The notes under the pieces are model-generated. The model was not told where the DNA came from. It worked only from the letters and a program-made list of their open reading frames with translations, and did no database searches. From an uncultured Prevotellaceae bacterium (lineage in GTDB: Bacteria > Bacteroidota > Bacteroidia > Bacteroidales > Bacteroidaceae): a stretch of 39,501 nucleotides of DNA. This document shows, piece by piece, positions 1-8,714 of the stretch. The position numbers and the translations under genes were made by a program. The stretch covers positions 1 to 39,501 of the forward strand of contig ONDJ01000016.1 of the NCBI GenBank assembly GCA_900316575.1. The letters run 5' to 3'. Within the stretch, counting starts at the first letter, position 1; each line of letters starts with the position of its first letter.

Positions 1-100
1 GCTACGTGCTGGGAAGTTAGTTTGGGAAGATGCTCATGAGAGCTTAAAAGCATCAAGCATAATCAAAGAACGATTTTCCTAATTTATAGAACACCCCTTT
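1..100 (+). mobile_element. 3' end of an insertion sequence (transposase C-terminus plus terminal repeat)
   Basis: Positions 2-80 read as an open frame that ends at a TAA at 80-82 and looks like the C-terminus of a transposase entering from the left. The last visible residues are KASSIIKERFS. The terminus that follows (about 78-100) recurs in inverted orientation at 39312-39334 and again at 27762-27784. The whole of 47-100 (54 bases) is perfectly repeated, inverted, at 39312-39365. A mobile element is inferred because a coding 3' end is joined to a repeated terminus; the IS family cannot be named from this fragment. Confidence 0.6.
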
Positions 101-225
101 ATTGTATTCACCGTCTGCCCCAAAACAAGGCTCATAATATTTTCAGGAGGCCTATGTCTTCCTGACAATGTGTTTTCAGAAACAACACCTTGGGCTGAAA
201 ATCGATTTTCATCACGAAGAAAATT

Positions 226-288
226 GACCGTCTGTGCTTGAAAATCGACCGTCTGTGCTTGAAAATCGACCGTCTGTGTTTGAAAAAA
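226..288. repeat. three tandem copies of a 21-bp repeat
   Basis: The unit GACCGTCTGTGCTTGAAAAT plus C occurs at 226-246, 247-267 and, slightly changed, from 268. The first two copies are identical, and the third has TTTG in place of CTTG. The period of 21 is a multiple of three, so a minus-strand open frame through it (79-444) repeats the heptapeptide QTVDFQA. That frame runs into the IS terminus and is probably not a gene. The rest of 101-480 holds no other recognisable feature apart from a poor promoter-like AACTTTTG near 392-399. Confidence 0.75.
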
Positions 289-480
289 AATTTTCATCCC
301 TTGGAAAAAATCTGAAAACGGACTTCCTTCTGTTTTTTGCCTATATTTTGAAATCAGTACGTTGTTTTTCAAGTCAATGTTTGTTTGAAAAAACTTTTGC
401 TGTAAGAAGATTTTAGGCGAAATTTGCGCCAAAATTTTATTCAAGGAGATTGTTTTCCTCTTTCTCTATAGTAAACTCGT

Positions 481-1146
481 ATGCTACATATTGTTGTTTC
501 GCCTGAATTGCTCGCCCTTGTTCCTCATTACCGTGGTTGTGCGATAACGGCTCATGTTAAAAATAGTCCGACTAGTACACAGCTTTGGGCAGAAGTAGAA
601 CGTCTTTCAGCAGATTTGCGTGAACATTATGACACATCTACCATCAAGAAGCGCGCGGGTATTCGCGAAACACGTGCAGCCTATCGTGCTATAGGCAAAG
701 ACCCCAGTAGATACCGTCCCTCGTGTGAACAGTTGTGCCGCCGCGTCTTGCAAGGCAAAGATTTGTATAGCATTGACACATTGGTGGATCTGGGTAACGC
801 AGTGTCTATCTGGAGCGGGTATTCAACGGCCGTAGTTGATACCAATAAGCTTTCTGGCAACACAGTCACGCTCGGCATTGGCAGGGAAGGCGAACCTTAT
901 GAAGCCATTGGTCGCGGTGTGCTCAATATACATCGACTGCCCGTTTTCCGCGATAGCATAGGTGCCTTTGCTACTCCTACAAGTGACAGCGTGCGTACCG
1001 AGTGTGAAAGCAGTACATCCGAGGTGCTTATTATCATCAATGCCTACGATGGCAGCAAGCCAAGACTGCAAGCTGCGACAAACTATACGTTAGAACTGTT
1101 GAGTCGTTTTACACATGCAAAAAACACAATAATTATTCCTTTTTGA
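481..1146 (+). CDS. B3/4 domain protein (PheT B3/B4-like)
   Basis: This is a 221-residue cytoplasmic protein starting at ATG 481. The central part, with KKRAGIRETRAAYRAIGKDP at about 59-78, then SCEQLCRRVL and DTLVDLGNAVSIWSG, and later GREGE and IGRGVLNIHRLPVFRD, is typical of free-standing B3/4 domain proteins (COG3382). These resemble the editing-associated B3/B4 module of the phenylalanyl-tRNA synthetase beta chain. A role in clearing mischarged tRNA or in RNA/amino-acid binding is only inferred from that homology. The length fits the stand-alone family. It appears to be transcribed alone, with a terminator-like hairpin following at 1181-1211. Family assignment is fairly sure; substrate is unknown. 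Confidence 0.8.
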   Translation: MLHIVVSPELLALVPHYRGCAITAHVKNSPTSTQLWAEVERLSADLREHYDTSTIKKRAGIRETRAAYRAIGKDPSRYRPSCEQLCRRVLQGKDLYSIDTLVDLGNAVSIWSGYSTAVVDTNKLSGNTVTLGIGREGEPYEAIGRGVLNIHRLPVFRDSIGAFATPTSDSVRTECESSTSEVLIIINAYDGSKPRLQAATNYTLELLSRFTHAKNTIIIPF

Positions 1147-1180
1147 AATAAAAAAAGATCTATAGTCATAGGAATTTAGT

Positions 1181-1211
1181 ACAAAAAACGCGGAAAGAAG
1201 CGCTTTTTTGT
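1181..1211 (+). terminator. terminator after the B3/4 gene
   Basis: AAAAAACGC pairs with GCG(C)TTTTTT around the loop GGAAAGAA, with one bulged C. The 3' arm is the U-run, which is the form of an intrinsic terminator. Confidence 0.55.
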
Positions 1212-1231
1212 TGAAAAAATGTCTTGATTTC

Positions 1232-1262
1232 TTGCTTAATTAGCTTTTTTGTTGTACTTTTG
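1232..1262 (+). promoter_or_regulatory. Bacteroidetes-type promoter of the AraC gene
   Basis: A -33 TTG at 1232-1234 is separated by 20 bases from TACTTTTG at 1255-1262, which matches the TAnnTTTG -7 consensus. Transcription would begin near 1268, so the coding start must lie downstream. This decides for ATG 1315 over the longer frame that opens at TTG 1249. Confidence 0.65.
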
Positions 1263-1314
1263 CAGCGTTGGGGCATATTACATTCTTGTTACAACTTATT
1301 TAAACTTCTTTACT

Positions 1315-2190
1315 ATGTGGCAGGCCATTCAGACAACCAAGCGCATGCATTCATTGAACCAAATTCATGATATCATCTACGAAAGGGGTGTTGTTGTTTT
1401 GGACAATGTGACGAGTCTTCCCTTTTTGGGAGAACCTTTTTCTTCGCCCAACTTAATTGTAAGCATTTGTCATCGAGGTTGCTTAAAGGCAGAATACGAC
1501 ACGCGCCAGATAGAGTTCAAAGCTCGCGAGGCCTCGGTCATATTCCCCAATCACACCTTACATGCCAAGGAGATTTCAGATGATTATTTGGCAACACTTG
1601 TTGTCGTTTCGCCTGAAGCATTCAAGCGAATGACACAGCGTTCCACTTATCAGTATCAGATGGCCTATCAGCGCGAACCAGGTTTTCCGCTCACCGACAA
1701 ACAGTATGCCCATCTGCTTGAAGTAATCTCTGTGATCCGTTTTGCCAGCCAGTTGGATATCGTAAAGCGTGTGCACATCTTGGCCAATATGCTCGACGTG
1801 CTTTCATTGCTTTTCGATGCCTTCCGCTTTCCGAACGAAGATACTAAGGACGAAACGCCCCAACTTGGTGAGGATCTTTTCTCGCAATACTACAACCTCA
1901 TCGCAAGTCATCATCACGAGACACGCGAGGTCGCTTTCTATGCGAAGAAGTTCAATCTCTCTCCAAAATACTTCTCCACGCTCATCAAGCGCGAAACAGG
2001 CGTGGCTGCGGGCGATTGGATTTCAAACTATATCATCATACAAGCTAAGTCAATGCTCCGCAACCGCATGGACCTCAACATCCAGCAAATCGGCCTTAAG
2101 TTAGGATTTACCGACCAAGCAGCCTTCTCGCGGTATTTCCGCACCAACACGGGCGGTTCGCCAAGATCCTATCGTAACGAATGGAGTTGA
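1315..2190 (+). CDS. AraC family transcriptional regulator
   Basis: This is a 291-residue DNA-binding regulator. The N-terminal half (about 20-160) looks like a cupin-type sensor. The C-terminal roughly 100 residues carry the double helix-turn-helix of the AraC/XylS family: first HTH around VAFYAKKFNLSPKYFSTLIK, second around IQQIGLKLGFTDQAAFSRYF, then GGSPRSYRNEW where the family usually has G-x-S-P-x-x-Y-R. The frame could open at TTG 1249, but that lies in the promoter, so ATG 1315 is chosen. It has its own promoter and terminator. The neighbouring S9 peptidase gene is a possible target, though nothing in the sequence shows this. The effector is unknown. Confidence 0.88.
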   Translation: MWQAIQTTKRMHSLNQIHDIIYERGVVVLDNVTSLPFLGEPFSSPNLIVSICHRGCLKAEYDTRQIEFKAREASVIFPNHTLHAKEISDDYLATLVVVSPEAFKRMTQRSTYQYQMAYQREPGFPLTDKQYAHLLEVISVIRFASQLDIVKRVHILANMLDVLSLLFDAFRFPNEDTKDETPQLGEDLFSQYYNLIASHHHETREVAFYAKKFNLSPKYFSTLIKRETGVAAGDWISNYIIIQAKSMLRNRMDLNIQQIGLKLGFTDQAAFSRYFRTNTGGSPRSYRNEWS

Positions 2191-2241
2191 TTTAATAACA
2201 AACAAAAGGTGAAAAGCGATAAAGAATTTATATAGGAACTC

Positions 2242-2300
2242 AAGGAAGCCTTAGCCCGATGGTATAAACCAATCGCCGCTAAGGTTTCTTTCTTTTTTTT
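2242..2300 (+). terminator. strong intrinsic terminator after the AraC gene
   Basis: AAGGAAGCCTTAGC pairs imperfectly with GCTAAGGTTTCTT, and the inner arm CGATGGT-ATAA-ACCAATCG extends the stem. A run of T follows at 2291-2298. It lies just before the S9 peptidase start at 2310, so it may also reduce read-through into that gene. Confidence 0.75.
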
Positions 2301-2309
2301 CGGTCAGAG

Positions 2310-4802
2310 ATGTTATCCGTATTATTATCTTCACTACTCTTAACAGCATCAACGCACGACACTATTCCCGTGTCGCACGCCTATGTTTCCGATCCCATAG
2401 CAGCATTGCCCGTGTATCAAACCGATACAATAAACATGGGAGGAAAACCATTGGCGAGCGACTTGTTGCTAACTCAAAACAGCACGCCTGAATTTCTACA
2501 ACAAAAGGCCGAGACGCCAATTCTGATAGGCGAAACATTGCCACAGGGAAACACAAGTGGAGCACTCTACGCTGTGAAATTCCGTGTGAGCACACATCGT
2601 TTTGTGAAACTCCGCTTGCACTTCAATAAGCCCATTGCAGGAAGCGTTTTGTTTCAAGATGGCAGCAAAGTAGCGGGCGATATTTCACTAAAGCCCGGCG
2701 TTAGCGAGTTTGCACTGCTTTGTACCACAGATACCACGCGTGTTGACACGTTCGACCTCTGTTTCGTTGGCGAAAACGCTTCAGCAATATGTGTGATGGA
2801 CAATGCCGACAATGCCCCGCTCACACTCAAAACAATGCGTGAAGGCGGACACTATGCCGATGTGCGACTCTCGCCAACGGGCAAGTACTTGATAACCATT
2901 TACAGCGACCAATCTTTTGAAGGCTCTACAGAGTATTGGACTGTGCTCACAGAAACAGCCACCGGACGTATTCTGGCACGCGAGCAAGGACGAAAAAATT
3001 GGCAATGGCTTCCCACACGCGATGAGATTTACTACTCAAGAACGTGGAACAAACGTCATCAGCTTGTATATCGTCAGCCCGAAGGTGCAGAGTGCGTTGT
3101 GGCAGAAGGGCTTCCCGATGAGCATTTCACGTTGAGCCCTTCAGAAGATTACGTCATTTATTCTCGCCAAGAAGACAGCAGAACGCAGGCGGGTTTGCTA
3201 CGTCGGCTTGAACAGCCCGATGATCGTATGCCCGATTGGGCCAAGCGCGGTGCACTCTATCGCTATGACTTGCACACGGGGATAAGTCAGCCTCTCACCT
3301 TTGGCCGTGAGAGCGTATGGCTCAACGATATTTCTCCCGACGGCAAACGGCTCTTGCTTTCTTATTACAGAATGTTGCCTGGCAGAATGCCCTTCTCACG
3401 TTCCACTTTGCTGGAGATGGATGCTTATACCGGATGTGTTGACACATTGCTGCTTGACACCGCTTTTGTATCGTCGGCCTGTTATACGGCTGATGGTCTC
3501 AGTGTCCTGATAGAAGGTTCGCCCGAGGCTTTTGGTGGCATGGGCAGTGAACTGCGTAGCGGACAGCATGGCAACGCATACGATCAACGATTGTTTCGCT
3601 TTGATATAGCAACAAATACAACCACGCCACTACTCCCTCGCTTCAATGCCTCAGTGGATCAAGTAATTGTGCCACAGAGCGGCGACCTTGTTTACCTCGT
3701 AGCAACTGAAGGCAGTGGGCGTTCGCTTTGGCGACTGAATGTCAAAACGCTTGGACGCGTCCGCTACGAGCTACCCATTTCCTATGTGCAGCGCGTTAGT
3801 ATAGCGTCGAAAGATGAGAAACCAACTTGCGTTTTCACTGGTTTCAGTGGAGAACGCGCCCGCGACTGCTATCTCACACAACTGTCAGGCAAGGAATCTT
3901 TACGTTGTCAGCAGATAGGGGAGGTGCGTTTTGATAGTATATATAGGAACGTGGCTATCGGCGAGTGCCGCGACTGGAACTTCCTTTCATCGCGCGGCGA
4001 CAGTATTCAAGGCTTCTATTTCTTACCAGCCGATTTCGATGCCACCAAGCAATATCCACTCATCGTTTATTATTACGGCGGCTGTACCCCAACGGCAAAA
4101 TCCTTTGAATTCCTTTATCCTCATACCGTGCTTGCAGCCCAAGGCTACGTGGTTTATGTCGTTGAGCCTAGTGGCGCAATCGGCTATAGCCAGGAGTTTG
4201 CAGCCCGCCACGTCGGAACTTGGGGGCAAGGTTCAGCCGAAGATATCATAGAAGGCGTGCGCGCATTCTGCCAAGCACATCCTTTTGTTAATAAAGAGCG
4301 TATCGGTTGCATCGGAGCCAGTTATGGGGGATTTATGACCGAATATTTGCAGACGCGGACCGATCTATTCCGCGCCGCAATCAGCCATGCAGGAATTAGT
4401 AACATCGCAAGCTATTGGGGCGGTGGCTATTGGGGCTATACTTATGGCGAGGTGGCTCAATACGGACAATTCCCATGGACACATCCCGAACTCTACACCC
4501 GCCAGTCACCACTTTTCAATGCCGACAAAATTCATACTCCACTTTTATTACTCCATGGAACAGCCGATACCAATGTACCTACAACTGAAAGTCAACAACT
4601 CTTTACAGCCCTTCGTATCTTAGGACGACCTGTCAGCTATGTTCAAATTGACGGTGAGAACCATGTGGTGCAAGGTCTTAGCAAGCAGACGCAATGGCAA
4701 GAAGCTATTTTTGCGTGGTTCGCCTATTGGCTGAAAGACCAGCACGAATGGTGGCGCGAATTGTTCCCTACCGATGATTTCGGCGTAGGAATAAAGGATT
4801 AG
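2310..4802 (+). CDS. exported S9 family (DPP4/prolyl oligopeptidase type) serine peptidase
   Basis: This is an 830-residue hydrolase with a short N-terminal hydrophobic segment (LSVLLSSLLLTAS) consistent with a signal peptide, so it probably acts in the periplasm. The middle (about 180-560) has beta-propeller-like repeats, such as LSPTGKYLI, LSPSEDYVI and ISPDGKRLLLSYYR. The C-terminal alpha/beta hydrolase domain has the nucleophile motif GASYGGF (Ser671), the Asp in HGTADTNVP (Asp753) and the His in GENHVV (His785), which is the usual order for clan SC family S9. It would cleave short peptides, possibly releasing dipeptides. The N-terminal 180 residues match nothing I recognise. The gene lies between two strong terminators and appears monocistronic. 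Confidence 0.9.
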   Translation: MLSVLLSSLLLTASTHDTIPVSHAYVSDPIAALPVYQTDTINMGGKPLASDLLLTQNSTPEFLQQKAETPILIGETLPQGNTSGALYAVKFRVSTHRFVKLRLHFNKPIAGSVLFQDGSKVAGDISLKPGVSEFALLCTTDTTRVDTFDLCFVGENASAICVMDNADNAPLTLKTMREGGHYADVRLSPTGKYLITIYSDQSFEGSTEYWTVLTETATGRILAREQGRKNWQWLPTRDEIYYSRTWNKRHQLVYRQPEGAECVVAEGLPDEHFTLSPSEDYVIYSRQEDSRTQAGLLRRLEQPDDRMPDWAKRGALYRYDLHTGISQPLTFGRESVWLNDISPDGKRLLLSYYRMLPGRMPFSRSTLLEMDAYTGCVDTLLLDTAFVSSACYTADGLSVLIEGSPEAFGGMGSELRSGQHGNAYDQRLFRFDIATNTTTPLLPRFNASVDQVIVPQSGDLVYLVATEGSGRSLWRLNVKTLGRVRYELPISYVQRVSIASKDEKPTCVFTGFSGERARDCYLTQLSGKESLRCQQIGEVRFDSIYRNVAIGECRDWNFLSSRGDSIQGFYFLPADFDATKQYPLIVYYYGGCTPTAKSFEFLYPHTVLAAQGYVVYVVEPSGAIGYSQEFAARHVGTWGQGSAEDIIEGVRAFCQAHPFVNKERIGCIGASYGGFMTEYLQTRTDLFRAAISHAGISNIASYWGGGYWGYTYGEVAQYGQFPWTHPELYTRQSPLFNADKIHTPLLLLHGTADTNVPTTESQQLFTALRILGRPVSYVQIDGENHVVQGLSKQTQWQEAIFAWFAYWLKDQHEWWRELFPTDDFGVGIKD

Positions 4803-4817
4803 ATTTGTTGAATAGAT

Positions 4818-4870
4818 ACAAACCAAGAGCGGAGACACCTTTCATAAGGTGCCTCCGCTCTTGGTTTGTT
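4818..4870. terminator. bidirectional terminator between convergent genes
   Basis: A near-perfect stem, AAACCAAGAGCGGAG...CTCCGCTCTTGGTTT, with loop TTCATAA, sits between the S9 peptidase (plus strand) and the permease gene (minus strand). A- and T-rich flanks on both sides suit termination in both directions. Confidence 0.8.
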
Positions 4871-4907
4871 AGGACAATGTCACGTCGCTGGTTTTGTTGT
4901 CAGTATG

Positions 4908-6101
4908 TTATCCCCGTTTGAGCGCGTTTACTTTGCGATGAATGGCAAAGAAATTGAAAATCGTGACAACAAGGAAGATGCAAAGCCCTACTACGATTGA
5001 ACCCCATAGGCCAGAGCCTTGTACCTGTGGAAATACCAAACTAACCATCTTCATGTACCAGGCCCGCAGGGGGAGCAAAAGAAGTATTGCGATGATAAGC
5101 ACCGCGGCATTGATACCAAGAGTGAGTAGTTGATAGGGCATACTGACGCGTTGAGGGGAGTAGCCTATGAGTAGCAGGTTTTGAAGCTTGCGTGTGTTCT
5201 TTTGCACCAAGAGGTAAATGCTAAGCATAAGGATGTAGAACGAGAGCACGCATACCAACAAGCCTACGCCTGTAACCAGCGTGACAACAATGCGAAGGAA
5301 GTAGGTAGCCTTACCCGCATCGAGGCGATTGTCTTCAACGTCATATCCGTGGTTGTCCATGAAAATCGGAATGGCTTGGTCAGCTGGGTTCGCCACACGA
5401 ACTATAAGCCGAGTTGCCCCGCTTTCTTTTCCAGGATCAAACGTGTTGTTGCTCCATGTGATAAAACTCTGAGGCACAAGAATGGTGTTGAGCCGGCTAC
5501 TAAAACCAATGACTCTACCCGTAAAAGGCTCTGTGCCGCCTTGAGCATGGATGAGAATACGCATTTCTATCTGCGAAGCCATTGCATCCGAGACGCGGGG
5601 AAGACCACGCGAGGCTGCAAAGCCAAAGTTGTAAAGTGCTAAGTAGGTGCGAGGAAGAATGACGGGCAATGTGCGTGAACCTTCTTCATAGTGCCAGTCT
5701 GAAGGCGAAACTTCAACGAAACTGTCGGGAACGGCTTCAAAAAACAACTCTGTGCTAAGCGCAGGATTTCCCTTAAGTCCCATCGTGGCTGTTACTTTGT
5801 ATTGAGACGAAGTGAAACGCCCTACACCATTGCTGAAAGGCGCGGCTGAAAGTTCGCTGATTTCTTCGTCAGAAAATTCCTGCGAAGAACCACTCAGTGT
5901 GCTCACGGTGCTGATGCGCTTGGAAACAACAATGTAGTTGGCACCAAAGAACCCATCATCGCGCGTAAACATAGGGGCAAGGTCGTTATAGAACTGCACA
6001 CCGAGCATCACAATCCACATGCCAGCAAGATTGGCTAAAAAGAAACCAATGAGTTGGGGAACGCTGACGTGTTGGCGAAGGAGCTTCCAAAGCAGTTTCA
6101 T
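4908..6101 (-). CDS. FtsX/MacB-like ABC transporter permease
   Basis: This is a 397-residue inner-membrane protein with one N-terminal membrane helix (about 17-37), a soluble domain of some 220 residues, then three helices (about 270-297, 325-350 and 368-390). That is the FtsX/MacB (type VII) permease layout. The C-terminal half corresponds to the FtsX domain, including LLLIGYSPQRVSMPY, a coupling-helix-like stretch. It overlaps the upstream ATPase gene by four bases, so the two almost certainly form one complex. Substrate is unknown; such systems move lipoproteins, peptides or antibiotics, or transmit force rather than transport. It is the last gene of the operon. Confidence 0.8.
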   Translation of the reverse strand: MKLLWKLLRQHVSVPQLIGFFLANLAGMWIVMLGVQFYNDLAPMFTRDDGFFGANYIVVSKRISTVSTLSGSSQEFSDEEISELSAAPFSNGVGRFTSSQYKVTATMGLKGNPALSTELFFEAVPDSFVEVSPSDWHYEEGSRTLPVILPRTYLALYNFGFAASRGLPRVSDAMASQIEMRILIHAQGGTEPFTGRVIGFSSRLNTILVPQSFITWSNNTFDPGKESGATRLIVRVANPADQAIPIFMDNHGYDVEDNRLDAGKATYFLRIVVTLVTGVGLLVCVLSFYILMLSIYLLVQKNTRKLQNLLLIGYSPQRVSMPYQLLTLGINAAVLIIAILLLLPLRAWYMKMVSLVFPQVQGSGLWGSIVVGLCIFLVVTIFNFFAIHRKVNALKRG

Positions 6102-6745
6102 AGGCTGAACGTTTTGTCGTATGTAATAGGAAGCTGTTTGCCAATGCTCGTAACGATGACAGCGGCTCCACTTTCGCGCTTTTCTTCAAGGAGTATCTCG
6201 GCCATGATGCGAGCATTGTCGTCGTCAAGATGGCTCACAGGTTCGTCGAGCAAGAGGAAGTCGGTGGGCTGAACCAATGCTCGCACGAAGGCGACGCGCT
6301 GCTGTTGACCAAAACTCATCTTGCCTACTTTTGCATTCAGCTTTTCATGGATACCCAAGCGTTCAAACGTTCGTTCAATCCAAGCGTTGGATTTGTGGCG
6401 CGTGAGCCGGTTTTTGATTTCTACGTTTTCCCAAGCTGTTAGTTCGGGAAAGAGACGTAGCTCTTGAAACAACAGCGAAAAGGTTTCTGTGCGCAGCTTG
6501 GTCCATTGTGTATCGGGAATGGTTGCTGTGTCTTTATCGTCAAATAGAATATGTCCGTCAAAATCGTTGCGGTATCCTATGAGGTATGCACACAGGCTAC
6601 TCTTGCCTGTTCCCGACATGGCCTCAATGAGATAGGACTTACCTCGCTCAAAGCTAACCTGCTGAAGCCAAATATCGCTCTTCAGTGAGTCGCGACGTTC
6701 GCGAAAGACGTGCGGGAGAAGTTTGTTGAGTTGTATGGTCTGCAT
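6098..6745 (-). CDS. ABC transporter ATP-binding protein, divergent
   Basis: This is a 215-residue cytoplasmic ATPase and partner of the FtsX-like permease. Walker A is AMSGTGKS (42-49), the Q-loop is LLFQE (Gln94), and Walker B with D-loop is FLLLDEPVSHLDD (163-175). Two motifs are atypical. The signature is MSFGQQQR (143-150) rather than LSGGQ. The switch region reads VIVTSIGKQ (about 197-204) with no histidine where VTHD is expected. Catalysis may therefore be weak or asymmetric, which is inference. The start ATG at 6745 is 20 bases downstream of the preceding gene's stop. Confidence 0.87.
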   Translation of the reverse strand: MQTIQLNKLLPHVFRERRDSLKSDIWLQQVSFERGKSYLIEAMSGTGKSSLCAYLIGYRNDFDGHILFDDKDTATIPDTQWTKLRTETFSLLFQELRLFPELTAWENVEIKNRLTRHKSNAWIERTFERLGIHEKLNAKVGKMSFGQQQRVAFVRALVQPTDFLLLDEPVSHLDDDNARIMAEILLEEKRESGAAVIVTSIGKQLPITYDKTFSL

Positions 6746-6765
6746 GACTTTATTTGTTTTTACTC

Positions 6766-7926
6766 TTACTCAGAAAATGTTATTTGAAAAGCGCCTTGTG
6801 GCTCTGTTTGTATGATGATTTGCCTGCAGTCAGCAAGTGCCAATCGAAGCATTCCGCGAATACTTTCGGGCAGTGGAGCTGCAAGCAGTCGGCCGGTTTG
6901 TATGACCATCGTAGCCCTATGCTCTCTTGCAACAGGAAATGGCGGAGTTTCAAGCGATAGGCGGCCAGCATTTCCTATTGCAATAGCTTTGCCTTGCACA
7001 TCAGTGCCCTCAATGTGGCAAAGCGCGTTGCCCGCACTATCTAAGTCGCTAACCAGGAAGTGAATTTCGCCTCGCATCATTTCAAGGCGTTTGGCAGCCG
7101 AAGTAGTATCGTCCATCGCCTTCAGTAGCATTCGGGCTGAAGCGTCTTGGCGAATACGCTTCAGAAGCTCAGAACCATCGGTTATGATTGTTCCTAATAG
7201 CAAATAATCAGAAGGAGGAATGCTTGGAGCGTTTTTTTGCGGAGCAACAAAATTGAAATCTTCATGCCAAAGCGAACCACTAATGACGGTGTGTCCAGTG
7301 GTTTGTGTGACAGCACCAACTATTTCTCCACTTTTTTCAGGTAGCGCCAAGCGCAATAACGTGCCATAAGGAGCTGGAAGCACTTTTGTAGAACCAACAA
7401 AAGCAATAGGTGCATCGGTTTTGAGAGCATTGGCTTTTGCAGTGTGTCCAAAGCCCTCGTCAGCAGGTGAATCTATCATCACACGCAGCGTGTGGCGCAG
7501 ACGGTCGCGTTCTTGAGCAGTGCCAGGACCAAGAGCAAAAAGTTTTTTGCCAGAGAGCGTGACCAACCAACCACTTTTCGTCCAAATCCATTTCAGCCCA
7601 TCTTGTTCAGTAACATCTTTTGATGGAATGTTACTCAAAAAGGAATTTGTGTCTTGAAGATCAAAAGCCAAACCAAAGTATTCGTTTGGCGTTATAAAAA
7701 CAAAAGCATCGCTCTTTATATCACTTACATTCAGAGGTAAGCCTATCAGCGAAGCAAGCTGAGAAAAGTTTTCGCTTTGCTGTATGGCAGACACGCTGAG
7801 CCGAGCTACCATTTTACTTTTTGCAGGAATGTGGTCTTGAAGGTCTTTTTCGCGTGAAAAAAAACAATACAGCATTCCTGCTATGCACAAAGCCAGAGCG
7901 AGTCCTATCCAGTATTTACGTTTCAT
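6766..7926 (-). CDS. membrane-anchored protein of unknown function (DUF4836-like?)
   Basis: This is a 386-residue protein with an N-terminal helix (about 7-24, IGLALALCIAGMLYCFF) after MKRKY, either a signal anchor or a signal peptide. No lipobox is clear. The rest is soluble and predicted extracytoplasmic, with repeated themes such as IPAKSKMVARLSVSAI and PSDYLLLGTI. It faintly recalls the Bacteroidetes DUF4836 family but is shorter than usual, so I do not assert membership. It overlaps rsmE by four bases and precedes the ABC ATPase, suggesting co-expression and perhaps a link with the transporter. Confidence 0.6.
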   Translation of the reverse strand: MKRKYWIGLALALCIAGMLYCFFSREKDLQDHIPAKSKMVARLSVSAIQQSENFSQLASLIGLPLNVSDIKSDAFVFITPNEYFGLAFDLQDTNSFLSNIPSKDVTEQDGLKWIWTKSGWLVTLSGKKLFALGPGTAQERDRLRHTLRVMIDSPADEGFGHTAKANALKTDAPIAFVGSTKVLPAPYGTLLRLALPEKSGEIVGAVTQTTGHTVISGSLWHEDFNFVAPQKNAPSIPPSDYLLLGTIITDGSELLKRIRQDASARMLLKAMDDTTSAAKRLEMMRGEIHFLVSDLDSAGNALCHIEGTDVQGKAIAIGNAGRLSLETPPFPVAREHRATMVIQTGRLLAAPLPESIRGMLRLALADCRQIIIQTEPQGAFQITFSE

Positions 7927-8714
7927 TGTGGCAAGCGCTTTTTGAGATACATCATGTGAACAGCTGCTAAGGCCGCTGTTTCAGTTCGTAAACGGCTTTC
8001 GCCAAGACTCACACTCTGAAAACCTTGTTGAAGGGCGAGTTGCACTTCCTCTTTACTGAAGTCGCCTTCCGGACCAATCAGAACAAGCGCTTTTCCCTCT
8101 TTGTCTTTCAGCGCATCCAACAAAAGCGGCTTACTCGGAGAAGTCTTATAGGTTAAACCCTGTTCTTCGCCTAATGCATCACCCTGCAAATCGTAACAGT
8201 GGCATATATATTTATACGGAGTGTCCTCGGCTGAGTGTATGAAATCTTTGAAACGAATAGGACCTTCAAGCTGTGGCACACGAGCTTTATGACTTTGCTT
8301 CATGGCACTAATTGCATTGCGAAAAAGCTTGTCCAAGCGAATGTCCTTGCGCTCGGAGTAATCACAACTCAAAAACGAAATACAGTCAACGCCCATTTCT
8401 ACAGCCTTTTCCACGAACCATTCCATGCGACTGGTGTTTTTTGTAGGAGCAACGGCAATGTGAATTTCTCCTTCCCAAAGCGGCGGCACTTCTTGAACAT
8501 CAACAATACGTAAGAAACATTCGCGCTTCGTGGTGCCCGTGATAACAGCTTGAGCAACCATGCCACGCCCATCTGTTATGGAAATCTTGTCGTTGGTGCC
8601 TAAACGCAATACACGAATGGCATGGCTTGACTCTTCTTCGGAGAGAGAAGTCTCTGTTCCGATTGTTAGCGGGTGTGGAAGGCTTGGGCAATAAAAAAGT
8701 CTGGTTTCTTTCAT
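7923..8714 (-). CDS. rsmE: 16S rRNA (uracil(1498)-N(3))-methyltransferase
   Basis: This is a 263-residue SPOUT-class enzyme that methylates N3 of U1498 in 16S rRNA, using S-adenosylmethionine. An N-terminal PUA-like domain (MKETRLFYCPSL; ISITDGRGM) is followed by the SPOUT domain: VAPTKNTSRMEWFVEKAVEM, then ALVLIGPEGDFSKEE and SLGESRLRTETAAL, which form the SAM-binding knot. These are strong RsmE hallmarks and the length is normal. Four-base overlaps with both neighbours indicate translational coupling. Confidence 0.95.
   Translation of the reverse strand: MKETRLFYCPSLPHPLTIGTETSLSEEESSHAIRVLRLGTNDKISITDGRGMVAQAVITGTTKRECFLRIVDVQEVPPLWEGEIHIAVAPTKNTSRMEWFVEKAVEMGVDCISFLSCDYSERKDIRLDKLFRNAISAMKQSHKARVPQLEGPIRFKDFIHSAEDTPYKYICHCYDLQGDALGEEQGLTYKTSPSKPLLLDALKDKEGKALVLIGPEGDFSKEEVQLALQQGFQSVSLGESRLRTETAALAAVHMMYLKKRLPQ

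Noticed and set aside
79-444. Minus-strand 121-codon frame with repeated QTVDFQA
   Set aside because: It is created by the 21-bp tandem repeats and ends within the IS terminus. No promoter or family resemblance supports it.
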